Assembly (NCBI RefSeq): GCF_052030545.1 | Contig: NZ_JBPDIH010000004.1 | Span: forward strand, 62,001 to 126,000 | Direction: 5' to 3' | DNA from: CANMXU01 sp052030545 | Lineage (GTDB): Bacteria; Pseudomonadota; Gammaproteobacteria; Enterobacterales; Alteromonadaceae | Length of the DNA: 64,000 bases | In this document: positions 51,290-60,929 of the stretch, piece after piece | Numbering within the stretch: the stretch's first letter is position 1 | How the letters are laid out: each line of letters begins with the position of its first letter | Program-made: the position numbers and the translations under genes | The notes under the pieces: model-generated | Told to the model about the DNA's origin: nothing | The model's database searches: none | The model's input: only the letters and a program-made list of their open reading frames with translations

Positions 51290-51322
51290 CGACATTTACC
51301 AATAAATTTTCAGGACAAACCA

Positions 51323-52954
51323 ATGAATCAAAAAACAGCATCTGCCAATCAAACCATTGGCGCAGTAAATACACTTTCCGTCAGTGCTTGTTATCAAGCC
51401 GACCCGCTAGCACTCTACCGACTTTTATGTGATCAAAAAGCGCATAATTTATTATTAGAGTCAGCTGAAATTGATAAAAAGCATCAACTAAAAAGCTTAC
51501 TACTTACCGACGCAGCGGTTAAAATTACCTGCAATGGCAACCAAGTCAGTTTTCTACCATTAACCGATAACGGTAAAACAGCCGTTAAATTTGCCGAACA
51601 GCAACTTAATGAACAAGCCCAACTCAGTTACCAAGGCGATACCCTTATTGCCTACTTTAACGAGGTAGCAACTGAGCTTGACGAAAAGTCGCGATTAATG
51701 GCGGTTAACCCATTTCAGGGCTTGCGCTTATTTAATCAGCTAAATAACATCGACCAACATCCTTTTGCTGTTTTTCTTGGTGGTGCTTTTGCTTTTGACA
51801 TGATGTCGATGAGTGAAAAACTGCCAAATGTCGCCGATGGTGAAAACACCTGTCCTGATTTTGTTTACTACCTTGCTGAAACACTCATTATTATTGACCA
51901 CGAACAAAACAGCGCTGAAATTCTCGCTAACGTTTTTAGTGGTGACACTCAGCTAGCCTATACCGAACAAATGCAAACACGCCTTACGCAGCTGCAAGCG
52001 GTATTATCAACACCGGTTAACGCTCCGAATTATGTGGTTGACAACTCAATTGATGTCGCTGGTGCTAGCACAGACATTAGCGACCAAGCATTTTGCCAAA
52101 CCGTGAACGATTTAAAAGAACATATTCGCGCTGGTGATATTTTCCAAGTCGTGCCATCACGTACTTTTTCATTGCCATGTACTGATACGTTTAACGCTTA
52201 TCACGCGCTTAAGTTAAGTAACCCAAGTCCGTATATGTTCTATTTGCAAGATGAAGACTTTTGCATGTTTGGCGCTTCACCTGAGTCTGCTATTAAGTAT
52301 CAACAACATAATCGTCAAGTTGAAATTTACCCAATTGCCGGTACCCGTCGACGCGGCTTTACTGCGGATGGTACCTTTTCACCTGATTTAGACAGTCGCA
52401 TAGAATTAGATCTGCGCTTAGATAAAAAAGAATTAGCTGAACATATTATGCTAGTTGATTTAGCCCGAAATGACGTTGCGCGTGTTAGTCAACCGGGTAC
52501 GCGCCATGTTGCCGATTTATTAAAAGTTGACCGTTATTCACATGTCATGCATTTAGTTTCTCGCGTCTGTGGCACCTTGCAAACGGAACTCGATGCTTTG
52601 CATGCTTATCAAGCGTGTATGAACATGGGCACATTATCGGGCGCGCCAAAAGTACGCGCGACTGAACTTATTCGAGAAGTTGAAGGCAAACGCCGTGGCA
52701 GTTATGGCGGCGCTGTTGGCTATATTAATGGTGAAGGCGATATGGATACCTGTATTGTTATTCGCTCTGCCTTTGTGAAAAACGGCATTGCGCAAATTCA
52801 AGCAGGCGCAGGTGTTGTTTACGACTCAGATCCGCAAGCCGAAGCTGACGAAACCAGACAAAAAGCACAGGCGGTGATCAGCGCTATTCAAACAGCAGAA
52901 AAATATCAACAAGTGACAACTTCAACCGAGAAGGAGTCTCACCATGAGCACTAA
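51323..52954 (+). CDS. trpE: Anthranilate synthase component I
   Basis: Converts chorismate and ammonia to anthranilate, 543 residues. The Trp-feedback region near the N-terminus has LLLESAEI (the LLES element). The chorismate-binding domain shows IRAGDIFQVVPSRTF, GASPES, PIAGTRRRG, LVDLARNDVARVSQPG, HLVSRVCG and SGAPKVRATELI. An ATG with CAGGA upstream starts it. It overlaps trpG by 11 bp, so translation is coupled. Expression is probably set by the operator, the attenuator and possibly the second mini-ORF. Confidence 0.98.
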   Translation: MNQKTASANQTIGAVNTLSVSACYQADPLALYRLLCDQKAHNLLLESAEIDKKHQLKSLLLTDAAVKITCNGNQVSFLPLTDNGKTAVKFAEQQLNEQAQLSYQGDTLIAYFNEVATELDEKSRLMAVNPFQGLRLFNQLNNIDQHPFAVFLGGAFAFDMMSMSEKLPNVADGENTCPDFVYYLAETLIIIDHEQNSAEILANVFSGDTQLAYTEQMQTRLTQLQAVLSTPVNAPNYVVDNSIDVAGASTDISDQAFCQTVNDLKEHIRAGDIFQVVPSRTFSLPCTDTFNAYHALKLSNPSPYMFYLQDEDFCMFGASPESAIKYQQHNRQVEIYPIAGTRRRGFTADGTFSPDLDSRIELDLRLDKKELAEHIMLVDLARNDVARVSQPGTRHVADLLKVDRYSHVMHLVSRVCGTLQTELDALHAYQACMNMGTLSGAPKVRATELIREVEGKRRGSYGGAVGYINGEGDMDTCIVIRSAFVKNGIAQIQAGAGVVYDSDPQAEADETRQKAQAVISAIQTAEKYQQVTTSTEKESHHEH

Positions 52955-53636
52955 TGAAAGCGCGCAAAATATTGCGCCACACGCTAGCCAACAAACCAAA
53001 ATATTCATGCTCGATAATTTAGACTCATTCACTTATAACTTAGTCGACGAGTTTCAAGTATTAGGTTTTGAACCGACCATTTACCGCAATACCTTAAGTG
53101 CCGATTTTATTATCAAGCAAATTCAGGCCTGTGAAGAGCCGGTACTTATTGTTTTATCACCCGGCCCGGGCGATCCTAGCCATGCTGGGTGTTTAATGGA
53201 ACTCATCGAGAAAACGGCAGGCAAGTACCCTATTTTGGGCATTTGTTTAGGGCACCAAGCCTTAGTACAACATTATGGTGGCCGTGTTGAACGTGCCCCC
53301 GAAATTGTCCATGGCAAGGCATCAAACATTAGTCATAATGGTAAAGGGGCATTCGAAGGAATTGCGAACCCATTACCGATTGCACGATATCATTCGTTAG
53401 TTGCCACTAACATTGAAGCGCCACTTGAGCTTATCGCCCACTGCCCACTTAATAATGGTGCCAGTGACGAAAAACTCACTATGGCAGTTAGTCATCAACG
53501 TCATGCCATTTTAGGGTTTCAATTTCACCCAGAATCAATTTTAACCACCTACGGCAGTACCTTATTAGCGCAAAGCATAGAGCACTTAATTGCGCAGCAA
53601 CAACACCTTGTAGAAAACGGAGCGTCTAGTGAGTAA
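52944..53636 (+). CDS. trpG: Anthranilate synthase component II (glutamine amidotransferase)
   Basis: A separate TrpG, 230 residues, that provides ammonia from glutamine to TrpE. The catalytic Cys is in ILGICLGHQALV and the His-Glu pair in FQFHPESILT. LDNLDSFTYNLVDEFQ marks the start of the domain, and the first 20 residues are an extension. Because trpG and trpD are separate ORFs here, this operon differs from E. coli, where they are fused. It overlaps trpE and, by 8 bp, trpD. Confidence 0.97.
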   Translation: MSTNESAQNIAPHASQQTKIFMLDNLDSFTYNLVDEFQVLGFEPTIYRNTLSADFIIKQIQACEEPVLIVLSPGPGDPSHAGCLMELIEKTAGKYPILGICLGHQALVQHYGGRVERAPEIVHGKASNISHNGKGAFEGIANPLPIARYHSLVATNIEAPLELIAHCPLNNGASDEKLTMAVSHQRHAILGFQFHPESILTTYGSTLLAQSIEHLIAQQQHLVENGASSE

Positions 53637-54660
53637 TATTTTACAACAATTGGTTGATGGCCAATCATTATCTCAAGCACAAGCCACTGAATTTTTTAGC
53701 CAAGTAATCAACGGTGATATTGCGCCAGCGCAGTTAGGCTCAGTACTTACCGCATTAAAAATGAAAGGTGAAACGTCAGAAGAAATCGCCGGTGCTGCTA
53801 TCGCTATTCGCGCTTCGGCAACCGAGTTTCCAAAGCAAGGTTTTGATGTTGCCGACTGTGTTGGCACAGGTGGTGATGGTGCCAATACCATTAACATTTC
53901 AACCACAGCGTCAATTTTAGCGGCAGCTTGTGGTTTGAAAATGGCAAAACATGGTAACCGCAGTGTATCTAGCATGTCAGGTTCAGCTGATTTACTCGAA
54001 GCGTTTGGTGTGAACCTTACCATGTCGCCACAAACCGCAAGCGAGTGTTTAGACAAAGCCAATATCTGCTTTTTATTTGCACCAGCCTACCACCCAGGTT
54101 TTAAACATGCAGGCCCTGTTCGCCAAGCAATGGGCATTCGCACCCTGTTTAATATTTTAGGCCCTTTGGTAAATCCAGCTTTTCCGAACGTGATGTTATT
54201 AGGGGTTTATACGCCAAGTTTAATTGAGGTGATCGCAAAAAGTTTACTGCTAACCGGCGTAAAACGTGGCTGGGTAGTGCACGGCAGTGGTTTAGATGAA
54301 ATTGCCCTACACGGTCAAACACAAGTAACTGAAATTAATAATGGTCAGCTATTTGAAAAAACCATCAGCCCAAGCGATTTTGGTCTAGAAAGTTATACCT
54401 TAGACGATATTAAAGGCGGCACACCAAACGAAAATGCCGATATAATAAAGGCAATATTATCAGGCCAAGGGTTACCTGCCCATAATGCGGCGGTGATTAT
54501 TAATTGCGCGGCATTATTATATTTACATGACAAAGCCAGCAGCTTATCAGAAGCGGCAGAGTTGGCGACAAATGTACTTGCTTCAGGTCAAGGTCTTGAA
54601 ACTTTAAATACCTTAGTACGCGTGTCAAATTCAGAAAATACCAGTGAAGGAAATAGCTAG
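53629..54660 (+). CDS. trpD: Anthranilate phosphoribosyltransferase
   Basis: Joins anthranilate to PRPP, 343 residues. It starts with GTG at 53629, with GGAG six bases upstream, inside the end of trpG. The PRPP-binding CVGTGGDGANTINIS lies near residues 79-93. Other family blocks are KHGNRSVSSMSGSADLLEAFGV, FAPAYHPGFKHAGPVRQAMGIRT (from FAPAYHPGFKHAGPVR) and NILGPLVNP. The stop touches the trpCF start. If the kynureninase-like gene makes anthranilate, TrpD is where it would enter. Confidence 0.97.
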   Translation: MSNILQQLVDGQSLSQAQATEFFSQVINGDIAPAQLGSVLTALKMKGETSEEIAGAAIAIRASATEFPKQGFDVADCVGTGGDGANTINISTTASILAAACGLKMAKHGNRSVSSMSGSADLLEAFGVNLTMSPQTASECLDKANICFLFAPAYHPGFKHAGPVRQAMGIRTLFNILGPLVNPAFPNVMLLGVYTPSLIEVIAKSLLLTGVKRGWVVHGSGLDEIALHGQTQVTEINNGQLFEKTISPSDFGLESYTLDDIKGGTPNENADIIKAILSGQGLPAHNAAVIINCAALLYLHDKASSLSEAAELATNVLASGQGLETLNTLVRVSNSENTSEGNS

Positions 54661-56066
54661 TGAGCACTACCGCCAATTTACCGAATGTTTTAGAAAAAAT
54701 TGTTATCGATAAACGGGTAACGGTTGAAGAACTAAAACAAACGATGCCACTTGAAAGTTTTATTGATGAGCTTACGCCTTCAACCAAAGACATGTACGCT
54801 GCCCTAACCCGTACACCAGAAAAACCGTACGCGGGCTTTATTTTAGAGTGTAAAAAAGCGTCGCCATCAAAAGGCTTAATTCGCCCTGACTTTGACGTGA
54901 AAGCGATTTGCCAGACTTATGATAAATACGCTGCCGCAATTTCTGTGCTTACCGATGAAAAATATTTCCAAGGCACCTATGAGTATTTAAAAATAGTCAC
55001 AGATACCGTTAGCTGCCCAGTATTAAATAAAGATTTTTTTATTGATACTTACCAAGTACATTTAGCCCGTTATTATGGCGCAGATGCAATTTTACTCATG
55101 CTAAGTGTCTTAAGTGATGAAGAATATTTAGAGCTTGCCGAAGTTGCTGAAAAATATAATTTAAACATTCTCACTGAAATCTCTACCGATGAAGAGCGCG
55201 ACCGCGCCATCGCCCTTGGCGCAAAACTTATCGGGATAAATAATCGCAACTTACGTGATCTTTCTACCGATATCGCCCGTACCTTTGACTACGCACCAAG
55301 CTTACCAGATGATCGCATTGTGATTTCAGAATCAGGTATTTATACCAACGACCAAGTGCGTGAGTTAGCGCCGGCAGTTGATGGCTTTTTAGTGGGTAGT
55401 TCTGTGATGGCACAAGATGATATCGACCTTGCTTGTCGTCAGCTTATTTTTGGTCATAACAAGGTCTGTGGTTTAACCACAGCAGAGCAAGCACAAACGG
55501 CTAAAAACGTTGGCGCAGAATTTGGCGGTTTGATTTTTGCCGAAAAGTCGCCACGATTTATCACCAAAAGCCAAGCTCAAGCCATTGTTGAAGCGGAATC
55601 AGGCTTAAATTATGTTGGCGTTTTTGTTGATCATAAACGCACAGAAATAGTCGAGCTTGCCCAAGCGCTGAGCTTATCGGCGGTACAGCTGCACGGCAAA
55701 GAAGACCAAGAATATATCGATAAATTGGCTGAAAAATTACCGCCAAGCTGCAAAATTTGGAAAGCGGTTGCAGTTGAAAACAACATCGATAACTTAACCG
55801 TAAATGCTGAACATTACGTACTAGATGGTAAAAATGCCGGCAGCGGCCAAGCGTTTAACTGGCAAGCGTTAGCTCAGAGTGAGCAAGATTTATCACGCTG
55901 CTTTTTAGCCGGTGGGTTAGGCGTGAATAATATTACTGACGCAATTGCGCAATTAACCATACAAGAATTATACGGTTTAGACATTAACTCAGGTGTTGAG
56001 TCTAGCCCAGGTAAAAAATGCCCTGAAAAACTTAAACAAGTTTTCACTCAGATACGGAATTATTAA
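54660..56066 (+). CDS. trpCF: Bifunctional indole-3-glycerol-phosphate synthase / phosphoribosylanthranilate isomerase
   Basis: A fused protein of 468 residues. The TrpC barrel (about 1-255) has FILECKKASPSKGLIR, PVLNKDFFIDTYQ, EISTDEERDRAIALGAKLIGINNRNL (from IGINNRNLRDLS) and VISESGI. The TrpF barrel (from about 256) has KVCGLTTAEQAQ, ALSLSAVQLHG, AGGLGVNN and LDINSGVESSPGKK. The GTG at 54660 overlaps the trpD stop and has AAGGA upstream. The same fusion occurs in enteric bacteria. Confidence 0.97.
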   Translation: MSTTANLPNVLEKIVIDKRVTVEELKQTMPLESFIDELTPSTKDMYAALTRTPEKPYAGFILECKKASPSKGLIRPDFDVKAICQTYDKYAAAISVLTDEKYFQGTYEYLKIVTDTVSCPVLNKDFFIDTYQVHLARYYGADAILLMLSVLSDEEYLELAEVAEKYNLNILTEISTDEERDRAIALGAKLIGINNRNLRDLSTDIARTFDYAPSLPDDRIVISESGIYTNDQVRELAPAVDGFLVGSSVMAQDDIDLACRQLIFGHNKVCGLTTAEQAQTAKNVGAEFGGLIFAEKSPRFITKSQAQAIVEAESGLNYVGVFVDHKRTEIVELAQALSLSAVQLHGKEDQEYIDKLAEKLPPSCKIWKAVAVENNIDNLTVNAEHYVLDGKNAGSGQAFNWQALAQSEQDLSRCFLAGGLGVNNITDAIAQLTIQELYGLDINSGVESSPGKKCPEKLKQVFTQIRNY

Positions 56067-56067
56067 T

Positions 56068-57321
56068 ATGTCTTCAGACAAAAATGAATCAAACTCTCAA
56101 GTAAAAGCCTCTTTGCCTGCCTATTTTGGTGAATTTGGCGGCATGTTTGTTGGCGAATTACTCGTGCCAGCGCTTGAGCAATTAGAGCAAGCGTATATTG
56201 AATCGCAACAAGACCAAGCCTTTTTGGATGAGTTTAATAACCTGCTCACCAAATACGCTGGTCGTCCAACGCCATTAACCTTATGTCGCAATATCGTTAA
56301 AAATCCACTGGCGAAAATTTACTTAAAACGTGAAGATTTACTGCACGGTGGCGCACACAAAACTAACCAAGTGTTAGGTCAAGCTTTATTGGCAAAACGC
56401 ATGGGCAAAACAGAAATTATTGCTGAAACTGGCGCCGGTCAACATGGTGTTGCCACGGCAATTGCTTGTTCATTACTTGGTTTAAAATGTAAGGTTTACA
56501 TGGGCGCAGTAGATTGTGCGCGTCAGCAACCTAACGTTTTTCGCATGAAATTAATGGGCGCAGAAGTGATTCCAGTAACCGCTGGCTCTGGCACCTTAAA
56601 AGATGCGGTTAACGAAGCCTTACGTGACTGGTCAGCAAATTACGATAAAGCCCATTATTTATTAGGCACAGCGGCAGGCCCGCACCCGTTCCCAACCATA
56701 GTGCGCGAATTTCAAAAAATGATCGGCGAAGAAGCAAAACAGCAACTATTGGCTGAAGAAGGTCGCTTACCTGATTATGTTATTGCTTGTGTTGGTGGCG
56801 GTTCAAACGCGATTGGCATGTTCAACGACTTTATTGGTGAAGAAAACGTTAAACTCATTGGTGTTGAAGCCGGTGGTAAAGGTGTCGAAACCGACAAACA
56901 TGGCGCGACCTTGTATGCCGGCACTAAAGGCATGTTACACGGTAATTATACCTACATCATGCAAGACAAGTTTGGCCAAATTGAAGAGTCTTATTCCGTT
57001 TCAGCCGGTCTTGACTACCCAGCTGTTGGTCCACAACATGCATTTTTAAAAGATACCTTGCGCGCTGAATATGTACCAATTAACGATGATGAAGCGCTAG
57101 ATGCTTTCCAAGCGTTAGCGAAATGTGAAGGTATTATTCCCGCATTAGAATCATCACATGCACTGGCACAAGCATTAAAAATGGCAGATGCCGTGACCGA
57201 AGAAACAGTATTTTTAGTGAATTTATCTGGTCGTGGTGATAAAGATTTAGCCCATGTCCACGCTATTTTAGACCCAGCTACGGCACAAAGCTCACCAGTT
57301 AAACATCGTGGAGAAGACTAA
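56068..57321 (+). CDS. trpB: Tryptophan synthase beta subunit
   Basis: Condenses indole with serine, PLP-dependent, 417 residues from the ATG at 56068. The PLP lysine is in EDLLHGGAHKTNQVLGQ (from HGGAHKTNQVLGQ). AETGAGQHGVATA, VGGGSNAIGMFNDF, EAGGKGVETDKHG and LSGRGDKDL are the usual binding motifs. The N-terminal FGEFGGMFVGELLVPAL is typical. One base separates it from the trpCF stop. It ends in a TAATG overlap with trpA. Confidence 0.98.
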   Translation: MSSDKNESNSQVKASLPAYFGEFGGMFVGELLVPALEQLEQAYIESQQDQAFLDEFNNLLTKYAGRPTPLTLCRNIVKNPLAKIYLKREDLLHGGAHKTNQVLGQALLAKRMGKTEIIAETGAGQHGVATAIACSLLGLKCKVYMGAVDCARQQPNVFRMKLMGAEVIPVTAGSGTLKDAVNEALRDWSANYDKAHYLLGTAAGPHPFPTIVREFQKMIGEEAKQQLLAEEGRLPDYVIACVGGGSNAIGMFNDFIGEENVKLIGVEAGGKGVETDKHGATLYAGTKGMLHGNYTYIMQDKFGQIEESYSVSAGLDYPAVGPQHAFLKDTLRAEYVPINDDEALDAFQALAKCEGIIPALESSHALAQALKMADAVTEETVFLVNLSGRGDKDLAHVHAILDPATAQSSPVKHRGED

Positions 57322-58154
57322 TGACTGATATTCAAGTACAAAAAGCAGGACAACGCTACGATCAGTCATTTGCTGATTTATCAGAAAAAAACGAAGGCGC
57401 CTTTATCCCATTTGTGACCATTGGCGACCCAAATGCCGAGCAATCATTAGCGGTAATTAAAACCTTAATCGACGCCGGCGCTGATGCGCTTGAACTTGGT
57501 ATTCCATTTTCTGATCCAAGTGCTGATGGTGTCACCATTCAAATGGCAGCGCTACGCGCGATTAATTCAGGCATTAATACCGATGTGTGCATTGATATCT
57601 TACGCCAAGTACGTGAATACGCGCCGCACATTCCTATTGGTTTATTGTTATACGGTAACTTAGTCTTTGCTCGTGGTATCGACAATTTTTATCGTGATAT
57701 GGCACAAGTGGGTGTTGATTCTGTGTTAATTGCCGACTTACCTATTCGTGAAAGCAAGCCATTTCGCGAAGCGGCTTTAACACATGGCATAGCGCCTATT
57801 TTTATTGCTCCGCCAAACGCCTGCGACAAAACATTGCGTGACGTTGCCGCATATGGCCGCGGTTATACTTATGTGCTTAGCCGCGCAGGTGTTACTGGTA
57901 CGGAAACCAAAGCGGCAATGCCTGCCAACGATTTAATTAATTCACTAACTGAATATAGCGCCGCGCCACCAGTATTAGGCTTTGGTATTTCAGCGCCAGC
58001 GCAAGTCAAAGATGCGCTAGCGGCAGGTGCAGCAGGTGCCATTAGTGGTTCGGCTGTGGTTAAAATCATCGAAAATAACCTCGATGATAACAGCGCAATG
58101 CTAAACCAGCTGTCAGAGTTTGTTGAATCGATGAAGGCAGCAACTAAAAAGTAG
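57321..58154 (+). CDS. trpA: Tryptophan synthase alpha subunit
   Basis: Cleaves indole-3-glycerol phosphate; the indole is channelled to TrpB. It has 277 residues. The catalytic Glu is in ALELGIPFSDPSADG (E near 55) and the Asp in the same block; later come GLLLYGNLVFARGI, DLPIRES, YVLSRAGVTGTE and GFGISAPAQV. The usual PFSDPLADGPTIQ is PFSDPSADGVTIQ here, a small deviation. Last gene of the operon, followed by a strong terminator. Confidence 0.98.
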   Translation: MTDIQVQKAGQRYDQSFADLSEKNEGAFIPFVTIGDPNAEQSLAVIKTLIDAGADALELGIPFSDPSADGVTIQMAALRAINSGINTDVCIDILRQVREYAPHIPIGLLLYGNLVFARGIDNFYRDMAQVGVDSVLIADLPIRESKPFREAALTHGIAPIFIAPPNACDKTLRDVAAYGRGYTYVLSRAGVTGTETKAAMPANDLINSLTEYSAAPPVLGFGISAPAQVKDALAAGAAGAISGSAVVKIIENNLDDNSAMLNQLSEFVESMKAATKK

Positions 58155-58210
58155 TCATCAGCAAAAGCATAGCTTAGCCATAGTTAAGTATTTAAAGGCT
58201 AATATCAAAA

Positions 58211-58244
58211 AAAAGGGGCAAAGTTGAACAACTTGCCCCTTTTT
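58211..58244 (+). terminator. Intrinsic terminator of the trp operon
   Basis: AAAAGGGGCAA (58211-58221) pairs with TTGCCCCTTTT (58233-58243), and GTT with AAC inside, around GAAC. With A on the left and T on the right it can serve both trpA and the converging EamA gene. Confidence 0.92.
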
Positions 58245-58263
58245 AATGTTTACGATTTACGAA

Positions 58264-59283
58264 CTACACCACTTGCGCCGAACTTTTAACATTCATTGAT
58301 GGGCAATCATTTTCAGTAAAACCGCTCGATTTACTATCACTCGCTTGGCTAGCCGATACGTTATTAGCTTCTTCAGCGTTACCGACGTCATTATAGTCAC
58401 GGCTTTCTTCATTGTGTTCGTTAATGTCACCACTGGCACATTTCACCATCAACACAACACTTAATGCGCATAACACCATGCCGACTATCGTTTTTACGCT
58501 TAAGCTTTCATCAAACAAATACCAAGCTTCTAACGCAGTAAGCGGCGGAACTAAATAAAAGTAACTGGTAACTTTGGCGGCGTCACCGCGATCTACCATA
58601 TAAAACAGTAATAAAATGGCAACCACCGATAAAGCAATAACTAACCAAGCAAGGCTAAAAATAAACTCTGGGTGCCAAATAATATCGGTTAATGGCCGAG
58701 AATTTGCCATTAAGGCAAACAAAAATACGCACGGCACGTATTGCCAAAAAACACTCGGTAATAATGCTTGGTTTTTACAATACCGTTTTTGATAAACCGT
58801 GCCAATTGTGATGCCCAATAACGCAATAATAGCGAGGACAATACCAGAGGGGGTGACGGTGTCAGTTTTTAGTCCACCTGAGACGACCAAAATCAAGCCA
58901 AACAAACCGACAAGTAAGGCGAACCATTGCACCTTGTTAAGTTGCTCTTGCAATACAGAAACGGCAATAAAGGCGGTTAATAGTGGTTGAAAGCCAACAA
59001 TAATTCCCGTAAGACCTGCTGGCATGCCTTCATCTATGGCTAAAAATATACCGAGTTGGTAACCACCATGAACAAAAAGCCCGGCAACCATGGCATGGAC
59101 AATATTTAGATCTCGAAAATTTGATGAACGAACAAAAGCGACTAACAGAGCAAAAATAACAACATTAGCCAAGGTTCGCAGTAATAAAAAATCGGTGGTC
59201 GAGCTATATTGCAAACCGTACTTAATGGCGATAAACCCAGTACTCCACAAAAAGATAAAAACAAAGGGAATGGCTTTATTCAT
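58264..59283 (-). CDS. EamA/DMT family transporter
   Basis: An inner-membrane protein of 339 residues with ten hydrophobic helices in two EamA repeats (about 5-135 and 150-285). IPFVFIFLWSTGFIAIKYGLQ (from FLWSTGFIAIKYGL) and the late YFYLVPPLTALEAW are typical. The family exports amino acids, metabolites or drugs; the substrate is not known. Unusual is a hydrophilic tail of about 55 residues after the last helix, rich in N, E, S and D. ATG at 59283 is used; a GTG three codons upstream is possible. It converges on trpA, and a tryptophan role is not implied. Confidence 0.9.
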   Translation of the reverse strand: MNKAIPFVFIFLWSTGFIAIKYGLQYSSTTDFLLLRTLANVVIFALLVAFVRSSNFRDLNIVHAMVAGLFVHGGYQLGIFLAIDEGMPAGLTGIIVGFQPLLTAFIAVSVLQEQLNKVQWFALLVGLFGLILVVSGGLKTDTVTPSGIVLAIIALLGITIGTVYQKRYCKNQALLPSVFWQYVPCVFLFALMANSRPLTDIIWHPEFIFSLAWLVIALSVVAILLLFYMVDRGDAAKVTSYFYLVPPLTALEAWYLFDESLSVKTIVGMVLCALSVVLMVKCASGDINEHNEESRDYNDVGNAEEANNVSASQASDSKSSGFTENDCPSMNVKSSAQVV

Positions 59284-59648
59284 AAAGATCACTAGTGAAA
59301 ATCAAAAACATAGTGTAATCAAAAGCTCAACGCGTCAAAATCAACACTTTGTTATAAATTGCAGCCAAGCGATATCTTCCATCTATTCAAACGTAACTTC
59401 CTCATACCTGTTGTCAATAAAACGCCGCTAGGGTCTATAGTCACTGCTTTTACACCAAACTCCTCTTAAATTTAATTTACTAATTTTCAGTAACAAGTTT
59501 TAATAACCCTTACCGCCTAAATCGGGTAAAATTGTCACCAATTGATCATTGCCTTGATTAAACAATATATTGGTGAAATATTAGCTACAGCCCCTAAGCA
59601 CTAATACATTGAAAAAGTTTCAGAAACTAATCTTAAAGAGTTGAAATT
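59284..59648. other. Divergent region between the EamA gene and purT
   Basis: About 365 bp holding both promoters. No PurR-like palindrome (ACGCAAACGTTTGCGT type) was found. No hairpin or repeat stands out. A frame from the EamA start across this region (59090-59431 on the plus strand) looks like chance. Confidence 0.6.
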
Positions 59649-60839
59649 ATGTCTATAGCAATATTGGGTAGCGCAACCTCAAAAAGCGCAACAAAAGCCC
59701 TACTATTAGGTTCAGGTGAACTTGGAAAAGAAGTCGCCATTGAGCTACAACGTTTGGGTGTCGAAGTGATCGCTTGTGACAGCTATGAAAATGCGCCAGC
59801 CATGCAAGTTGCTCATAAGCATTACGTAGTGAACATGTTAGACGGCAAGCGTATTGAAGAGATTGTCGCACTTGAAAAGCCCGACCTAGTTATTCCTGAA
59901 GTTGAAGCGATTGCAACTGATAGCTTAGTAACACTTGAGCAAAATGGTGTTAATATTATTCCAAGTGCCCGAGCAACTCAGCTTACGATGGACCGCGAAG
60001 GTATTCGTCGCCTAGCCGCTGAAACGCTAAGCATTTCAACCTCGCCTTACCAATTTGCAGATACCAAAGAAGAATACTTAGCGGCAGTTGAGTCTATTGG
60101 CATGCCTTGTGTAATAAAGCCAGTAATGAGTAGTTCAGGTAAAGGTCAAAGTGTCGTTAAAACCGCCGCAGATTTAGATGCCTCTTGGACTTACTCACAA
60201 GAAGGCGGACGCACTGGTGAAGGACGCATTATCATCGAAGGTTTTGTCGATTTTGATTATGAAATTACCTTACTAACCATTAGCGCCGTTGATGGTATTC
60301 ATTTTTGTGCACCTATTGGTCATCGTCAAGAAGATGGTGATTATCGCGAGTCTTGGCAGCCACAAGTGATGTCTGATAAAGCATTAGCGTCAGCCCAAGA
60401 AATTGCGGCTAAAGTTGTCACTGAATTAGGCGGTTATGGTTTATTCGGCATGGAATTTTTCATTAAAGGCGATCAAGTCTATTTTAGTGAAGTATCGCCA
60501 CGCCCACACGATACAGGGTTAGTCACCTTAATGTCGCAAGACTTGTCTGAATTTGCATTGCATGTTCGCGCGATTTTAGCTTTGCCAATTGGCAAGATTG
60601 CGCAATTTGGTCCAACCGCATCAAGTGTAATTAAAGGCTTGGGACAATCAGAAGATATTCAATTTGCGCACGTTGGCGATGCGCTTCGCCAAGTACCTGG
60701 CGCGCAGTTACGCTTCTTTGCTAAGCCTAATATCAATGGACCACGTCGCCTTGGCGTTGCCATTGCAAAAGGCGAAACCATTGAACAAGCCGTCAACAAT
60801 GCTAAAACCGTATCAGAAACAGTTGATATCGTTTATTAA
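59649..60839 (+). CDS. purT: Formate-dependent phosphoribosylglycinamide formyltransferase
   Basis: Uses formate and ATP to formylate GAR, the third step of purine synthesis, so folate-independent. An ATP-grasp protein of 396 residues: LLLGSGELGKEVAIELQRLG near residues 18-37, PEVEAIATDSLV, the ATP loop KPVMSSSGKGQSVV, EGFVDFDYEITLLT, and FGMEFFIKGDQVYFSEVSPRPHDTG (from VYFSEVSPRPHDTG) for metal binding. No purN is in the window. It stands alone, with a heptad array directly downstream. Confidence 0.97.
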   Translation: MSIAILGSATSKSATKALLLGSGELGKEVAIELQRLGVEVIACDSYENAPAMQVAHKHYVVNMLDGKRIEEIVALEKPDLVIPEVEAIATDSLVTLEQNGVNIIPSARATQLTMDREGIRRLAAETLSISTSPYQFADTKEEYLAAVESIGMPCVIKPVMSSSGKGQSVVKTAADLDASWTYSQEGGRTGEGRIIIEGFVDFDYEITLLTISAVDGIHFCAPIGHRQEDGDYRESWQPQVMSDKALASAQEIAAKVVTELGGYGLFGMEFFIKGDQVYFSEVSPRPHDTGLVTLMSQDLSEFALHVRAILALPIGKIAQFGPTASSVIKGLGQSEDIQFAHVGDALRQVPGAQLRFFAKPNINGPRRLGVAIAKGETIEQAVNNAKTVSETVDIVY

Positions 60840-60852
60840 GCGAACATGACTT

Positions 60853-60929
60853 AGCTAAAAGCTAGAAGTTGAAAGCTAGAAGCTAAAAGCTAAAAGCTAA
60901 AAGCTAAAAGCTAAAAGCTAAAAGCTAAA
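60853..60929. repeat. Heptad array AGCTAAA (11 units)
   Basis: Eleven 7-bp units in phase: AGCTAAA, AGCTAGA, AGTTGAA, AGCTAGA, then seven perfect AGCTAAA (60881-60929). On the other strand the unit is TTTAGCT, equal to AGCTTTT in another register, so it belongs to the same NRCTTNN family as 11590 and 33043. A hairpin (AACGCCCAA with TTGGGCGTT, 60936-60960) follows without a T run. The perfect block may vary in length between strains. Confidence 0.9.

Noticed and set aside
60853..60929. CRISPR-like array
   Set aside because: The units are 7 bp and contiguous, with no spacers and no cas genes.
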